Below, one piece after another: positions 1 to 8,137 of a stretch of DNA of 22,541 nucleotides. The notes under the pieces were generated by a model. The model ran no database searches. It was not told the DNA's origin and saw nothing but the letters and a program-made list of their open reading frames with translations. Location: the NCBI GenBank assembly GCA_905233325.1, contig CAJODU010000003.1:1-22541 (forward strand). Direction: 5' to 3'. Numbering within the stretch: position 1 is the stretch's first letter; the number at the start of each line of letters is the position of its first letter. The stretch comes from an uncultured Selenomonadaceae bacterium (lineage in GTDB: Bacteria; Bacillota; Negativicutes; Selenomonadales; Selenomonadaceae). The translations under genes were made by a program, and so were the position numbers.

Positions 1-1
1 C

Positions 2-1021
2 AAGTTCAACGATGACGGCGTGCGTTACATCGATGGTAGCCTGATGCTCTCGCGCTTTAACGGCAGTTGGTGGAGCGCCCCCGTGGAGATCATGCGCATC
101 AACAGCCGCAACATGCCTGTAGAGTATAAGATGACCATCCAGAACGCCGCAGGCAGTAATGACGAAGTGCTGGTGGCCATGACCCTGAAGCAGGATGCCA
201 ACAACCCGACAGAATGCACCAAGCTGGTTTATCTCAACGTGTCTGCCGACATCTTTGATAACTACAAGGTGCAGACGCGCTACACCACTATCTACAAAGA
301 CAACCCTGCACTGCAGAATCTCTGCAGCGTGAAAAAGGCAGAGGCAGGGCTTGGAGGCTTGGGCGGCAGTCTGGGCGGAATTGCCAAAAAAGCAGCAAGT
401 AAAGCTCTTAATGTCGACGTTGACAGTCTTCAGAACAATGAAAAGAGCATGATGCTGAATCTCTACAACTCGGCAGTGTGCTATGCCAAAGCCTCTATAA
501 ACATTTCTGAGGCACTTGGTCTGGACAACGGGCAGCGTGCTCAAATGCAGGCAGCCTTGACAAATCTTCAAAACAACAAAACTGATCTTGGATCAATTCA
601 ACGCGTCACCGAAGCAACCAAAATGGATCAAAAGACAGTTCAGGATGCGGCTGATAATTTGATGAACAGCGACGACAAAGCCAAAATAGAGAAAGCAAAC
701 GAGCTTATCAAACAATCTAAAGTAGAACGCAGAGCCGCCAATAAATATAAACTTCTTGCGGCAAAAGATGCAGTAAGTATCATTTCAGGAACAGTTAAAG
801 CTCTTGCAAAGGGCGGCGACAGCCTGGGTGATAAACTTGAAGTTGTACAAAAACTCTCAGGCACTGCCAAGACAGCAAAATCAATCACCGATGCTATCGG
901 CAGCAATCATAAATCAATGACAACCGCACTCAAAACCTACGAAAAGAAAAATAACATAGCTGACGTCAGCGATGATGATGCTATGAAACAGATGAAAAAA
1001 TCCGGTTCGGTGATGGAATAA
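2..1021 (+). CDS. Unrecognised protein, 5' end outside window; compositionally two-part
   Basis: The frame is open from base 2, so the true start lies left of the window; the GTG at 20 is probably internal. The product is not recognised. The visible N-terminal part (about 105 residues) has alternating hydrophobic and polar residues like a beta-rich domain, with a WW pair and several Tyr. A Gly/Ala-rich hinge follows (around bases 345-400), then about 200 residues of charged, Lys/Asp/Ala-rich sequence predicted largely helical. By hand count, G+C falls from about 54% in bases 1-360 to about 42% in bases 541-900, and codon choice shifts with it (CTG and CGC early, AAA/CTT/GAA later). That looks like a fusion or recombination joint at the hinge. 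A terminator follows directly. No signal peptide can be judged because the start is missing. It could be a secreted protein like its neighbours, but that is only context. Confidence 0.75.
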   Translation, partial: KFNDDGVRYIDGSLMLSRFNGSWWSAPVEIMRINSRNMPVEYKMTIQNAAGSNDEVLVAMTLKQDANNPTECTKLVYLNVSADIFDNYKVQTRYTTIYKDNPALQNLCSVKKAEAGLGGLGGSLGGIAKKAASKALNVDVDSLQNNEKSMMLNLYNSAVCYAKASINISEALGLDNGQRAQMQAALTNLQNNKTDLGSIQRVTEATKMDQKTVQDAADNLMNSDDKAKIEKANELIKQSKVERRAANKYKLLAAKDAVSIISGTVKALAKGGDSLGDKLEVVQKLSGTAKTAKSITDAIGSNHKSMTTALKTYEKKNNIADVSDDDAMKQMKKSGSVME

Positions 1022-1033
1022 TATACATATATA

Positions 1034-1082
1034 GGTTCGATAATATTTTGGGCTGATTCAGTCAATATTATCGAGCCTTTTT
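1034..1082 (+). terminator. Rho-independent terminator after the first gene
   Basis: An inverted repeat of 14 positions (1034-1047 with 1064-1077, one G-T wobble) is followed by a run of five T. It sits 12 bases after the stop of the upstream gene. The next ribosome site begins only 16 bases later, leaving little room for a separate promoter. Confidence 0.8.
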
Positions 1083-1112
1083 GTGATTGCATTGTTTAAG
1101 GAGGGTTAGTTT

Positions 1113-2357
1113 ATGTATTTTAAATTTTATCGCTTGATGGTGACTTTTGTCGCACTGCTTGCCTTTACAGTTGCGTCTGCGTTGCCGTTCACAAAGTCAG
1201 TCGAAGCGGCAAAGACGCCTGAACTTATCTGGGCTGAAGAACTTCTTCTGGTGAGTGATGAGACCAATCAGTTGCTGGTAAGCGGCGGCGATGCGGCATT
1301 GAAGGGCAACAAGAAGAAAATTACAGATGCTATCACTAAAAAACTCTATGCAGCGAGAGACGCAGGCAAATTGCCTTTCACTATCAAAGAGGGAGCCGAA
1401 AGCTACGAATATGAAGGTGTCTTGACAGATGTAGACGAGGAAGTCCCTGTAGCCCTCATTCCTCTGGCTATCATGTCCGATGCTCTCCATGCAAAATATC
1501 AAGTCCAGGATAAAAGCTACTATAAATCCATAGTTGTCGGCAGTTTGTATCTTGCAGTTTGCCGCGGCGGCAGCACTGCCAACAACTGGACTATGGTCGG
1601 CGGTATACCTTTGAGCGGTTATGTGATTTTGGGCGACGATATAAACAATCTTATCACTTCACAACCGTCAAAAGTTGATGAGGCTAATGCTTACGTCAGC
1701 ATGATGGAAAAAGTCATTGATAGAGATTTGAACTTTGATGATCTGAAAAAAGCCCTGCAAAATCTCAACAGCAAGAAAGTTCCCGACACTTACGAAGTTA
1801 TGGACGTAGCCTTGTCCTCAAAAAAAGCACCTGAAATCTTCGGAAATCAGCAGGGAAAGATTAAAGCCCTTCTTGGCACCTTCTACAGTGCAAAATTCCA
1901 GGAGCAGGCAAAAGGTAAGGTCACTGTTTACCCTCCCGTTTCAATGATTGGCAAGAATAACGGTGGCAACATGGCAAATGCCGGAAACAGATCTGCAGCG
2001 GACGACGTTTCCGATACCCTCTTTTCACTCACCGGTGGCAAGTCCACTTCCGGCGCAACTATGACACTCTCTATGCCGGATCCTGCCCACAAAATCAATC
2101 TCAACTTTGCCGGTGCCGGTTGGCAGGAACTCAAAACCAAAAAAGAATCCTCCGTTGTAAAGAATATTGGTTACCAGGCACTTTTGAAGATGCAGCTGGA
2201 TAATCAAGCTGAAAAATCTTCCACTGACGTTAAGAGTGTACAGTATATTATTCCTCCGTCGGGATCCATTGCCGAGTTGGAGCAGGAACGCCTCCCCGAT
2301 ATTTACACGGAACTCTTGATTCGTTTAGCAGATAATATTGCCTCAGGAAAGAAGTGA
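1113..2357 (+). CDS. Secreted protein of unknown function
   Basis: This 414-residue protein has a typical signal peptide: a basic N-terminus, a hydrophobic core and probable cleavage after SVEA near residue 32. No lipobox Cys is present. The start is fixed by a strong AAGGAGGG site 7 bases upstream of the ATG. I do not recognise the mature protein. It is mixed in predicted structure, with an Asn/Gly-rich low-complexity stretch near residues 275-290 and a charged helical end. The next gene starts 4 bases after this stop, and its ribosome site lies inside this gene's last codons. The two are therefore almost certainly co-transcribed and translationally coupled, which suggests a shared task in the envelope with the FlgT-like protein downstream. 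Function is not assigned. Confidence 0.85.
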   Translation: MYFKFYRLMVTFVALLAFTVASALPFTKSVEAAKTPELIWAEELLLVSDETNQLLVSGGDAALKGNKKKITDAITKKLYAARDAGKLPFTIKEGAESYEYEGVLTDVDEEVPVALIPLAIMSDALHAKYQVQDKSYYKSIVVGSLYLAVCRGGSTANNWTMVGGIPLSGYVILGDDINNLITSQPSKVDEANAYVSMMEKVIDRDLNFDDLKKALQNLNSKKVPDTYEVMDVALSSKKAPEIFGNQQGKIKALLGTFYSAKFQEQAKGKVTVYPPVSMIGKNNGGNMANAGNRSAADDVSDTLFSLTGGKSTSGATMTLSMPDPAHKINLNFAGAGWQELKTKKESSVVKNIGYQALLKMQLDNQAEKSSTDVKSVQYIIPPSGSIAELEQERLPDIYTELLIRLADNIASGKK

Positions 2358-2361
2358 TAAT

Positions 2362-3558
2362 ATGAAACTCAAGAAGATTTTGGGCGGTTTGATGTCGCTC
2401 TTGACAGCAGGTTTTATATTTGCTCACACTCCAAGCACTGCCGAAGCTGAAGTCTTCCGTGGTATGGCGGCAATAGTGAACAATGATATAATCAAAGCCC
2501 AGCGCGAAGCCCAAGAAGATGCAATGAGAAATTGCATTGAGAGAAATCTCGGCACTCGTGTCCAAAGCGATACGGAGGTCAGCATGGGGATCATTGTCAG
2601 CGACAGGATTGTCACCAACGCTGACGGCTATATAAGGGTTAAAGGCTCGCCCAAATTCACCCAAAAAGATGGAATAATGATTGCTGAAGTCGATCTTGAG
2701 GCAAATGCTCAAACAATGATTGGCGAATTTGACAATATCAAAGGTCTGATTCAAAATGCCATGAATGCCGATACAACAGGACGTACGCATATCGTTGTAG
2801 CGGTGAGCGGTCGCGATGAAAACGGTCGTCTGCAGAATAATCGCGAAACTAATATCATTACAACCTATGTTGATGACAAAATGGCTTTACAGGGCTTTAA
2901 GACACATGCCACCGATGATGTTGTAGAGTATATCGCAGGTAAAGACTTTGATGATCCCATTGCTCGTGCCGAAGCAAGGAAACAAGTTCGCAATATGATG
3001 GCAGGAGATGTAAACGGTATTCTTCGTGGTTCTCTCTCTACTGTCAAAGTGCAACAAGCCGGTGGAATGTGGTCTGCAACCGTCAGTGCTGTGTTCCAGC
3101 TTGTCGGTATCGTTTCCTCAGAGACAAATTCCTACACCGAATACTTCACTGCCGTTGATCCTGATAGAGATATGGCTATCAAAAAAGCTCGTGAGCGTGC
3201 CTCGGCAACTGCCGCTGAAGAAATTGCCAAGAGAGCGGCAGAGACTCTGCAAGGCGAAATGAAGGGCGGCGTCCAGCATACAAGGGTGGCTATCGAGATT
3301 GAAGGTATTGTTGACAGAACTAATCAAGGCGAAAAAGTACTGGCAGCGATAAGGAGTGCACATTGCAGGATCATTCGCTCACTTTACGACAAGAATAAGC
3401 CTACCACCTTAAAAGTCTTTGTGGACGCCACTTCTGCCGGTTCTCTTGATGAAATCAAGCAAAATATTAAAACTCAACTCCCGGGTGTCCTGGAAGATGG
3501 CGACGAAGATACCGATGCAAGCGGCAGTGCAAAGATTTACTTGAGATACAGAGGTTAA
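2362..3558 (+). CDS. Secreted FlgT/LPP20-like periplasmic protein
   Basis: The 398-residue product has a clear signal peptide (cleavage near STAEA, about residue 29). The ATG at 2362 is chosen over the earlier in-frame ATG at 2338, which lies inside the upstream gene; an AGGAAAGAAG site precedes 2362 and translation from it begins directly with the Lys-rich signal peptide. Residues 30-120 follow the pattern of the FlgT N-terminal fold: a short beta strand, then an Ala/Arg-rich helix (AQREAQEDAMRNCIE), a Gly-containing turn with repeated V/I-V-S strands, and a hydrophobic exit strand. A second Ala/Lys/Arg-rich helix (around residues 275-300) resembles the helix of LPP20 domains. In Vibrio, proteins of this type build outer-membrane-associated flagellar rings. 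No flagellar gene is seen here, so a different envelope role is possible. The family match is by eye and moderate. Confidence 0.8.
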   Translation: MKLKKILGGLMSLLTAGFIFAHTPSTAEAEVFRGMAAIVNNDIIKAQREAQEDAMRNCIERNLGTRVQSDTEVSMGIIVSDRIVTNADGYIRVKGSPKFTQKDGIMIAEVDLEANAQTMIGEFDNIKGLIQNAMNADTTGRTHIVVAVSGRDENGRLQNNRETNIITTYVDDKMALQGFKTHATDDVVEYIAGKDFDDPIARAEARKQVRNMMAGDVNGILRGSLSTVKVQQAGGMWSATVSAVFQLVGIVSSETNSYTEYFTAVDPDRDMAIKKARERASATAAEEIAKRAAETLQGEMKGGVQHTRVAIEIEGIVDRTNQGEKVLAAIRSAHCRIIRSLYDKNKPTTLKVFVDATSAGSLDEIKQNIKTQLPGVLEDGDEDTDASGSAKIYLRYRG

Positions 3559-3579
3559 TATTGTAAAGGAGAGGTGGAT

Positions 3580-4452
3580 ATGAAAAAATTTTTTGCCGCA
3601 ATTCTCTTTGTTGTGATGTTCATTCCTGCCATAGTCCTTGCAAAGCCTGTTACTGTCCTCTCCATGGGTTTCGATAAAGCAGGCGATGAGGCAAAGGCCA
3701 TTGAAAGAATGTGCATGGCGGCAGCGGGTCACAGCCTTGCCTTCATCATTCCCCCCGATCCCACTCCTGAAAGCGACTTCTCAAAAATCGTCAAAGGTCA
3801 TTACAAAGAAGTCACATCAAATGCGAATGTCGCTGCCAAGAGGAAAGATGGCAACGCTATCATTGTTACAGGTGAAGTCACGGTTGACTTTGATAAACTT
3901 CGTCAAATTGTCCGCTCACAGATAAAGGGTCTGCAAGAGGCCAACACCGATGATAGAACTGCCTTCTTTGTCCGCATAACCGGAATTGACAATCCTTCCT
4001 TGAAAAGCCGCGCTTATGGTGATGTTTTGCAAACTTACCAATACGTCTTTGAAAACTTGGGTTTCAAAAACACTGATGAAGATGTTGTCAATATAGTCAA
4101 TGGCGGGCCGGCAGATGAATCTTTTATTGACTATTGCAAGCGTGTCAATGATGTGGTTGAAAATGACGGAACCATAGGTTATGCCGTTATCGGTGAGATT
4201 GCCCTTGATAAAATCTCCGAAGGTGCAACGGGTATCATGTGGGGCAGCACGGCAAGACTTCAAGCACGCCGTTATGACTCCAAGCCCTCCGGCGATGGAC
4301 TTACAGGTGTTTTGATCTTTCAATTTGACGATGACTACAAACTCAAAGGAAAAGATGACAACGTTGCCTTCTTCGCTCTGAGGAAGGCTGCCATGAACTC
4401 TTCAAGGGCACTGGCGGAACATACCTTGGACTATTGGAAAAATCATCACTAA
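3580..4452 (+). CDS. Secreted protein, possibly distant FlgT-like
   Basis: This 290-residue product has a short signal peptide ending at VLA (about residue 21). The ATG at 3580 is preferred to the GTG at 3574 because the GTG lies inside the AAAGGAGAGG ribosome site. The mature protein starts with a hydrophobic strand, then an Ala/Glu/Arg helix with MCMAAAG, then a Val/Thr-rich strand near residues 88-95. It ends in a helix (AFFALRKAAMNSSRALAEH). This order recalls FlgT-type periplasmic proteins, but the similarity is weak and I would not name the family firmly. It follows the FlgT-like gene with a 21-base gap and completes a three-gene operon of secreted proteins. No obvious terminator follows it. 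Confidence 0.8.
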   Translation: MKKFFAAILFVVMFIPAIVLAKPVTVLSMGFDKAGDEAKAIERMCMAAAGHSLAFIIPPDPTPESDFSKIVKGHYKEVTSNANVAAKRKDGNAIIVTGEVTVDFDKLRQIVRSQIKGLQEANTDDRTAFFVRITGIDNPSLKSRAYGDVLQTYQYVFENLGFKNTDEDVVNIVNGGPADESFIDYCKRVNDVVENDGTIGYAVIGEIALDKISEGATGIMWGSTARLQARRYDSKPSGDGLTGVLIFQFDDDYKLKGKDDNVAFFALRKAAMNSSRALAEHTLDYWKNHH

Positions 4453-4506
4453 TCTAATTTTAATGTAAATTTAATCGAACTATAATCTAACATTATTGCA
4501 AAAAAG

Positions 4507-4535
4507 CTGATATTATGCTACCATTAAAGTATAAT
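4507..4535 (+). promoter_or_regulatory. Probable promoter for the first LPP20 gene
   Basis: A perfect TATAAT (4530-4535) is spaced 17 bases from CTGATA (4507-4512), which matches four of six -35 positions. It lies 25 bases before the ATG at 4561 in a 108-base AT-rich gap. The -35 is weak, so the call rests on the -10 and position. Confidence 0.45.
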
Positions 4536-4560
4536 ATATTGTAGAAGGAAGGTAATCCTG

Positions 4561-5385
4561 ATGAAAATGTTCTATGTAAGAATGTTGGCGGTAGTTTTCA
4601 CTATTGCGGCCTTCATTGGTGTTAACAGTCTCAGTGCTTTTGCAGCGGCAGAACCTGACTGGGTCAACAAAGTTGTACAAGTCACCGGTATGGGAGCCCA
4701 ACCGGCAAGAGCTGTTAATCCTGCACAAGCTCGTATGATGGCTCGCCGTGCAGCAGTTGCTGATGCCTATCGCCAGCTTGCCGAGTCAATCAAGGGCGTC
4801 AACGTCGACGCAGAGACTACTGTTGAAAATATGATGGTCACCAACGATACTATCAGAACTAAAGTCAGTGCTATGATTCAAGGTGCAGTTGTTGTCGCTG
4901 AAAAAGAAATTCAAGGCGGATATGAAGTCACCATGCAAGTTCCTATCTTCGGCGTTCAAAATTCAATAGCACAAGCTATTCTTCCCGAAACCTCAACCAC
5001 AACCGTGCCTGAGACTTTCCCTGCCCCAACTGTAACTGTTCCAAGCAGCGGCGGTTATACCGGTCTGATTATTGATTGCCGCGGTTTAGGCCTCAAGCCC
5101 GTTATGTCTCCTGTAATCAAAAATGACGCCGGCGTTGCAATCTATGGCCACAAGAATCTTAACCCTGATAAAGTAATTGCCAACGGTATGGCTGATTATG
5201 CCTATGACACCAGCACTAATGTTGCTCGTGCCGGCTCCAATCCTCTGATTATCAAAGCTGTATCTCTTGACGGCGGTGTCCTTCGCGGTAATCCCGTTGT
5301 ATCAACTGCTGATGCTAACAGAATCCTTTCCGAAAATAATGTCTCTCATTTCCTTGAGAACACAAGTGTTGTATTCGTGAGATAA
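4561..5385 (+). CDS. LPP20-family secreted protein, copy 1 (short linker)
   Basis: This 274-residue secreted protein has a signal peptide ending near SAFA (residue 28) and no lipobox Cys, so it is probably soluble or surface-held rather than a lipoprotein despite the family name. Residues about 38-141 form an LPP20-like domain: VTGMG, then the hallmark Ala/Arg helix (ARMMARRAAVADAYRQLAE), then G-V-N-V-D-A-E-T-T-V, closing with a YEVTMQVP strand. A short Thr/Pro linker (about residues 142-163) joins it to a C-terminal domain that begins GGYTGLIIDCRGLGLKP and ends SVVFVR. The same C-terminal domain occurs in the two paralogues downstream. A GAAGGAAGG ribosome site precedes the ATG. A GC-rich terminator follows, so this copy is probably the most abundant of the module. 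Molecular function is unknown. Confidence 0.88.
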   Translation: MKMFYVRMLAVVFTIAAFIGVNSLSAFAAAEPDWVNKVVQVTGMGAQPARAVNPAQARMMARRAAVADAYRQLAESIKGVNVDAETTVENMMVTNDTIRTKVSAMIQGAVVVAEKEIQGGYEVTMQVPIFGVQNSIAQAILPETSTTTVPETFPAPTVTVPSSGGYTGLIIDCRGLGLKPVMSPVIKNDAGVAIYGHKNLNPDKVIANGMADYAYDTSTNVARAGSNPLIIKAVSLDGGVLRGNPVVSTADANRILSENNVSHFLENTSVVFVR

Positions 5386-5397
5386 TTTTCGATTAAT

Positions 5398-5444
5398 GGG
5401 TGGCTTGAATAAAGTTTTATATCTTGCCACCCTCTTGTTTTTTT
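5398..5444 (+). terminator. Terminator between LPP20 copy 1 and the first TPR gene
   Basis: GGGTGGC (5398-5404) pairs with GCCACCC (5426-5432), followed by a T-rich tract with seven T. Only 14 bases separate the T tract from the next ATG, so downstream genes probably depend on read-through or on a promoter inside copy 1. Confidence 0.75.
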
Positions 5445-5458
5445 GAGAGGTAGCAGGT

Positions 5459-6181
5459 ATGTTAAAAAAAGTTGCAATGGCTTTGCTGATAGGTGCCTCT
5501 TGTTTGACATTTCAGATAAATCCTGTCGCAGCGGAGGATTTTGAGGATCTTAAAAATCCTCACAGCGGTTTTTTCTACATCATCACCAAGCCTGTCGACG
5601 TGAACATCAAGCAGCAAATGGAAAGAGCTTACAATTTGATAATGGAAGGCAAAGATTATGATATGGCTGTCGCCGTGCTGGACGAAGTTATCAAGCTGGA
5701 TCCTGAAAACTCTGAAGCCTACATGCTGCGCGGGTTAGCTCGCACTGAACTCAAAGAGTACGACAAGGCTGATAAAAACTATGAGTCCGCAATAAAGATA
5801 GAGCCGAATAATCCTACTTTTTACTACTATCGTGCCATGAGCCGTCTTTATCAAGGATATGATAAAAAAATTAATAGTCAAACTGTGAACATAGGTGCAG
5901 ACAATCAATATATATGGGTATATCAATACGATAGATTGGCATTACAACATTTTAAAAAGGCAGTAGAACTTGCCCCTTACTATGTAGATGCTATCGTTGG
6001 TCTTGGTGATTGTTATTGCAGTATAGCAGAAAAAAATAATAATAACGCTGATAAAAGGCGATATGTTTACAGAACGGCTATAGGTGAGTATAACAAAATT
6101 CTGGTATTGTTCCCGAATCATCAGATTGTTCTCACCAAAAAAGCAGATGCTCAACAGGCAATGGGAAACATTGGAAACTAA
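5459..6181 (+). CDS. Secreted TPR-repeat protein 1
   Basis: This 240-residue product has a signal peptide cleaved near PVAA (about residue 25), giving a mature start AEDF that is shared with the second TPR protein. Two canonical tetratricopeptide repeats cover about residues 51-119 (GKDYDMAVAVLDEVIKLDPEN and EYDKADKNYESAIKIEPNN). A third repeat (about 120-175) is split by an insertion with YDKK...QYIWVYQYD, and a degenerate repeat follows. TPR arrays bind peptides or protein partners; in the periplasm they usually act as scaffolds. It stands between LPP20 copies 1 and 2, with a 21-base gap to copy 2, which suggests that the TPR and LPP20 proteins work together. GAGAGG precedes the ATG. Confidence 0.85.
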   Translation: MLKKVAMALLIGASCLTFQINPVAAEDFEDLKNPHSGFFYIITKPVDVNIKQQMERAYNLIMEGKDYDMAVAVLDEVIKLDPENSEAYMLRGLARTELKEYDKADKNYESAIKIEPNNPTFYYYRAMSRLYQGYDKKINSQTVNIGADNQYIWVYQYDRLALQHFKKAVELAPYYVDAIVGLGDCYCSIAEKNNNNADKRRYVYRTAIGEYNKILVLFPNHQIVLTKKADAQQAMGNIGN

Positions 6182-6202
6182 AGGAATGAGGAGGAATTTG
6201 TA

Positions 6203-7081
6203 ATGAGAAAGATTTTTTCAGTTTTAGCGACAATGCTGGCAGTCTTGGTCTTCTCAATCAGCAGTGTCTTTGCTGCCGACAACGTCAACTGGGATAATTC
6301 AAGCGTTACTGTTACAGGTATGGGTGCCCAGCCTGCAAATGCTGTCAATCCTGCACAAGCTCGTATGATGGCTCGCCGTGCGGCGGTTGCTGATGCTTAT
6401 CGTCAACTTGCCGAGTCAATCAAAGGTGTTAATGTCGATGCTGAGACTACCGTCGAAAATATGATGGTCACCAGCGATGTAATCAGAACCAAAGTCAGTG
6501 CTATGATTCAAGGTGCGCAGGTCGTCTCTGAAAGAGAGATACCCGGCGGCGGCTATGAAGTCACTATGACTGTTCCCCTCTTCGGCGTCAGCAACTCGAT
6601 AGCACAAGCCGTTATTCCTCAAACCACAGTGGTTGAGCCTCTTCCTGCTCCTGTTCCTGAGGTTATTCCTTCAATGCCGGCAGGTAGTCTGCAAGGCGGC
6701 ACAATCATCTACACCACCATCGACAGCGGCAAAAAATCTCCTATGGAGGCAATCGGCGGCTACACCGGCGTTATCATTGACTGCCGCGGCTTGGGTCTCA
6801 AGCCTGTTATGTCTCCGGTGATCAAGAACGACAAAGAGATCCCTATCTATGGCCACAAAAATTTGAACTATGATAAAATAATCTCCGACGGTATGGTAAG
6901 TTATGCCTCAAGTGCCGGTCAAGCTACTCGCGCAGGCAGCCGCCCTCTGATTATAAAAGCTATTCGTCTGATGGATCACAATGCAAACCCTGTCATCTCC
7001 ACCGCTGATGCAAACCGTATCTTGATTGAAAACAGTTCCTCCAACTTCCTCAATGAGACTAAAGTTGTCTTCTTGCGTTGA
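6203..7081 (+). CDS. LPP20-family secreted protein, copy 2 (medium linker)
   Basis: This 292-residue paralogue of the 4561 product has a signal peptide ending at SSVFA (about residue 24) and no lipobox. The LPP20-like domain spans about residues 32-139 and shares nearly all key residues with copy 1. The linker is longer (about 139-184), Pro/Val-rich and without the Thr bias of copy 3. The C-terminal domain (from GGYTGVIIDCRGLGLKP to KVVFLR) is conserved. A GAGGAGG ribosome site lies 8 bases before the ATG. Its second half of the LPP20 domain is almost identical at DNA level to copy 3 (50 identical bases at 6545-6594), pointing to recent duplication or gene conversion. It lies between two TPR genes in what looks like one transcript. 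Confidence 0.88.
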   Translation: MRKIFSVLATMLAVLVFSISSVFAADNVNWDNSSVTVTGMGAQPANAVNPAQARMMARRAAVADAYRQLAESIKGVNVDAETTVENMMVTSDVIRTKVSAMIQGAQVVSEREIPGGGYEVTMTVPLFGVSNSIAQAVIPQTTVVEPLPAPVPEVIPSMPAGSLQGGTIIYTTIDSGKKSPMEAIGGYTGVIIDCRGLGLKPVMSPVIKNDKEIPIYGHKNLNYDKIISDGMVSYASSAGQATRAGSRPLIIKAIRLMDHNANPVISTADANRILIENSSSNFLNETKVVFLR

Positions 7082-7119
7082 GGAACACTTTGATGAATTG
7101 CTGAATCAGTAGTAATGAT

Positions 7120-7125
7120 AGGAGG
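7120..7125 (+). promoter_or_regulatory. Ribosome site deciding the GTG start of TPR protein 2
   Basis: AGGAGG lies 7 bases before GTG 7133 and downstream of the in-frame ATG at 7115. The upstream ATG therefore cannot use it, and the GTG start gives a normal signal peptide (MNYKKLFRKL). Confidence 0.75.
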
Positions 7126-7132
7126 TATTGCT

Positions 7133-8092
7133 GTGAATTACAAAAAATTATTTCGCAAGTTAGTCTGCGGCGGTATGATCTGCGCGGCTTTGACGAGTTT
7201 CAACTTTGTTGCTGCCGAGGATTTTGATGCTGATGCTGCGATTGCACATTACACTCAAAAACTTCAAATAGAACCTAATAATGCCATAATGTACAATAAT
7301 CGCGGCTATGCTTACAATATGAAATCTGAATACGATAAAGCCTTGACCGACTTGACAAGGGCTATTGAGTTGGATCCAAGCTATGCTGATGCTTACAACA
7401 ATCGCGGCACAGTTTATATTCAACTGAGAAAATACAAACAGGCCGTAGAAGACCTGACAAAAGCAATCAATCTTGACATGAATAATGCGGTTGCATATAA
7501 TAACAGGAGCTATGCGAATATAATGCTTGGCAGTGAAGCCGGTGTTGCAGGTAATGAGTCTCTGCATAACAGTTTTTGTAGTCAAGCGGTTAATGATGCA
7601 ACTCGTGCTATTTCGTTAAAATCAGATTTTGAAGATGCCTATGTAAATCGCGGCAGAGCGTATTCTGCTATAGATCAAAGAGAACAAGCTATCCGTGATT
7701 TTACAAAAGCAATCAGTTTAAATCCGAACAATGCAACCATTTATTCAATCAGAGGCGTTGCCTATGATGCTCTCAACAAACAGGACTTAGCAATGGCAGA
7801 TTATACCCGTGCTCTTGAGCTTGATCCCAATGATACCGCTACCTATAACAACCGCGGCTTGATTTACCTGAGCAGAAAGAACTATGACAGAGCCATTGCG
7901 GACTTCACCAGGGCACTGGAGCAGACTTTTGATGATGCGGTTATGTATAACAATCGCGGTGTTGCCTACTATGGCAAAGGTGATTATGATAAGGCAATCG
8001 AGGACTTCAACCGTGCGTTGTCCATCGATTTCAACTTCAAAGCAGCTATCCAAAACTTAAAAGATGCCTATGCTGCAAAGGGACGTGCTTAA
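7133..8092 (+). CDS. Secreted TPR-repeat protein 2
   Basis: This 319-residue product (GTG start) has a signal peptide cleaved near FVAA (about residue 28) with mature start AEDF. After a partial repeat it holds seven tetratricopeptide repeats of 34 residues, at about 51-84, 85-118, 119-166, 167-200, 201-234, 235-268 and 269-302. Most carry the YNNRG...YDKAI.DFTRAL.LDP signature. The 119-166 repeat contains a 14-residue insertion with a Cys. The regular, near-identical repeats indicate an elongated solenoid in the periplasm or at the cell surface, probably a scaffold or a docking platform. It lies between LPP20 copies 2 and 3 and is probably co-transcribed with both. The precise partner is not visible; an LPP20 protein is the natural guess. 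Confidence 0.88.
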   Translation: MNYKKLFRKLVCGGMICAALTSFNFVAAEDFDADAAIAHYTQKLQIEPNNAIMYNNRGYAYNMKSEYDKALTDLTRAIELDPSYADAYNNRGTVYIQLRKYKQAVEDLTKAINLDMNNAVAYNNRSYANIMLGSEAGVAGNESLHNSFCSQAVNDATRAISLKSDFEDAYVNRGRAYSAIDQREQAIRDFTKAISLNPNNATIYSIRGVAYDALNKQDLAMADYTRALELDPNDTATYNNRGLIYLSRKNYDRAIADFTRALEQTFDDAVMYNNRGVAYYGKGDYDKAIEDFNRALSIDFNFKAAIQNLKDAYAAKGRA

Positions 8093-8137
8093 TCTAAACG
8101 TAAATTCTATACAAAAAAATGTATTGAGGTGATAGAA

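Noticed and set aside
3916..4323. Minus-strand frame opposite the third operon gene
   Set aside because: No ribosome site or signal; explained by codon bias of the clear plus-strand gene.
7160..7585. Long minus-strand frame opposite the second TPR gene
   Set aside because: It is a shadow of the repetitive TPR coding strand, with no ribosome site and an implausible His/Ile/Val-rich product.
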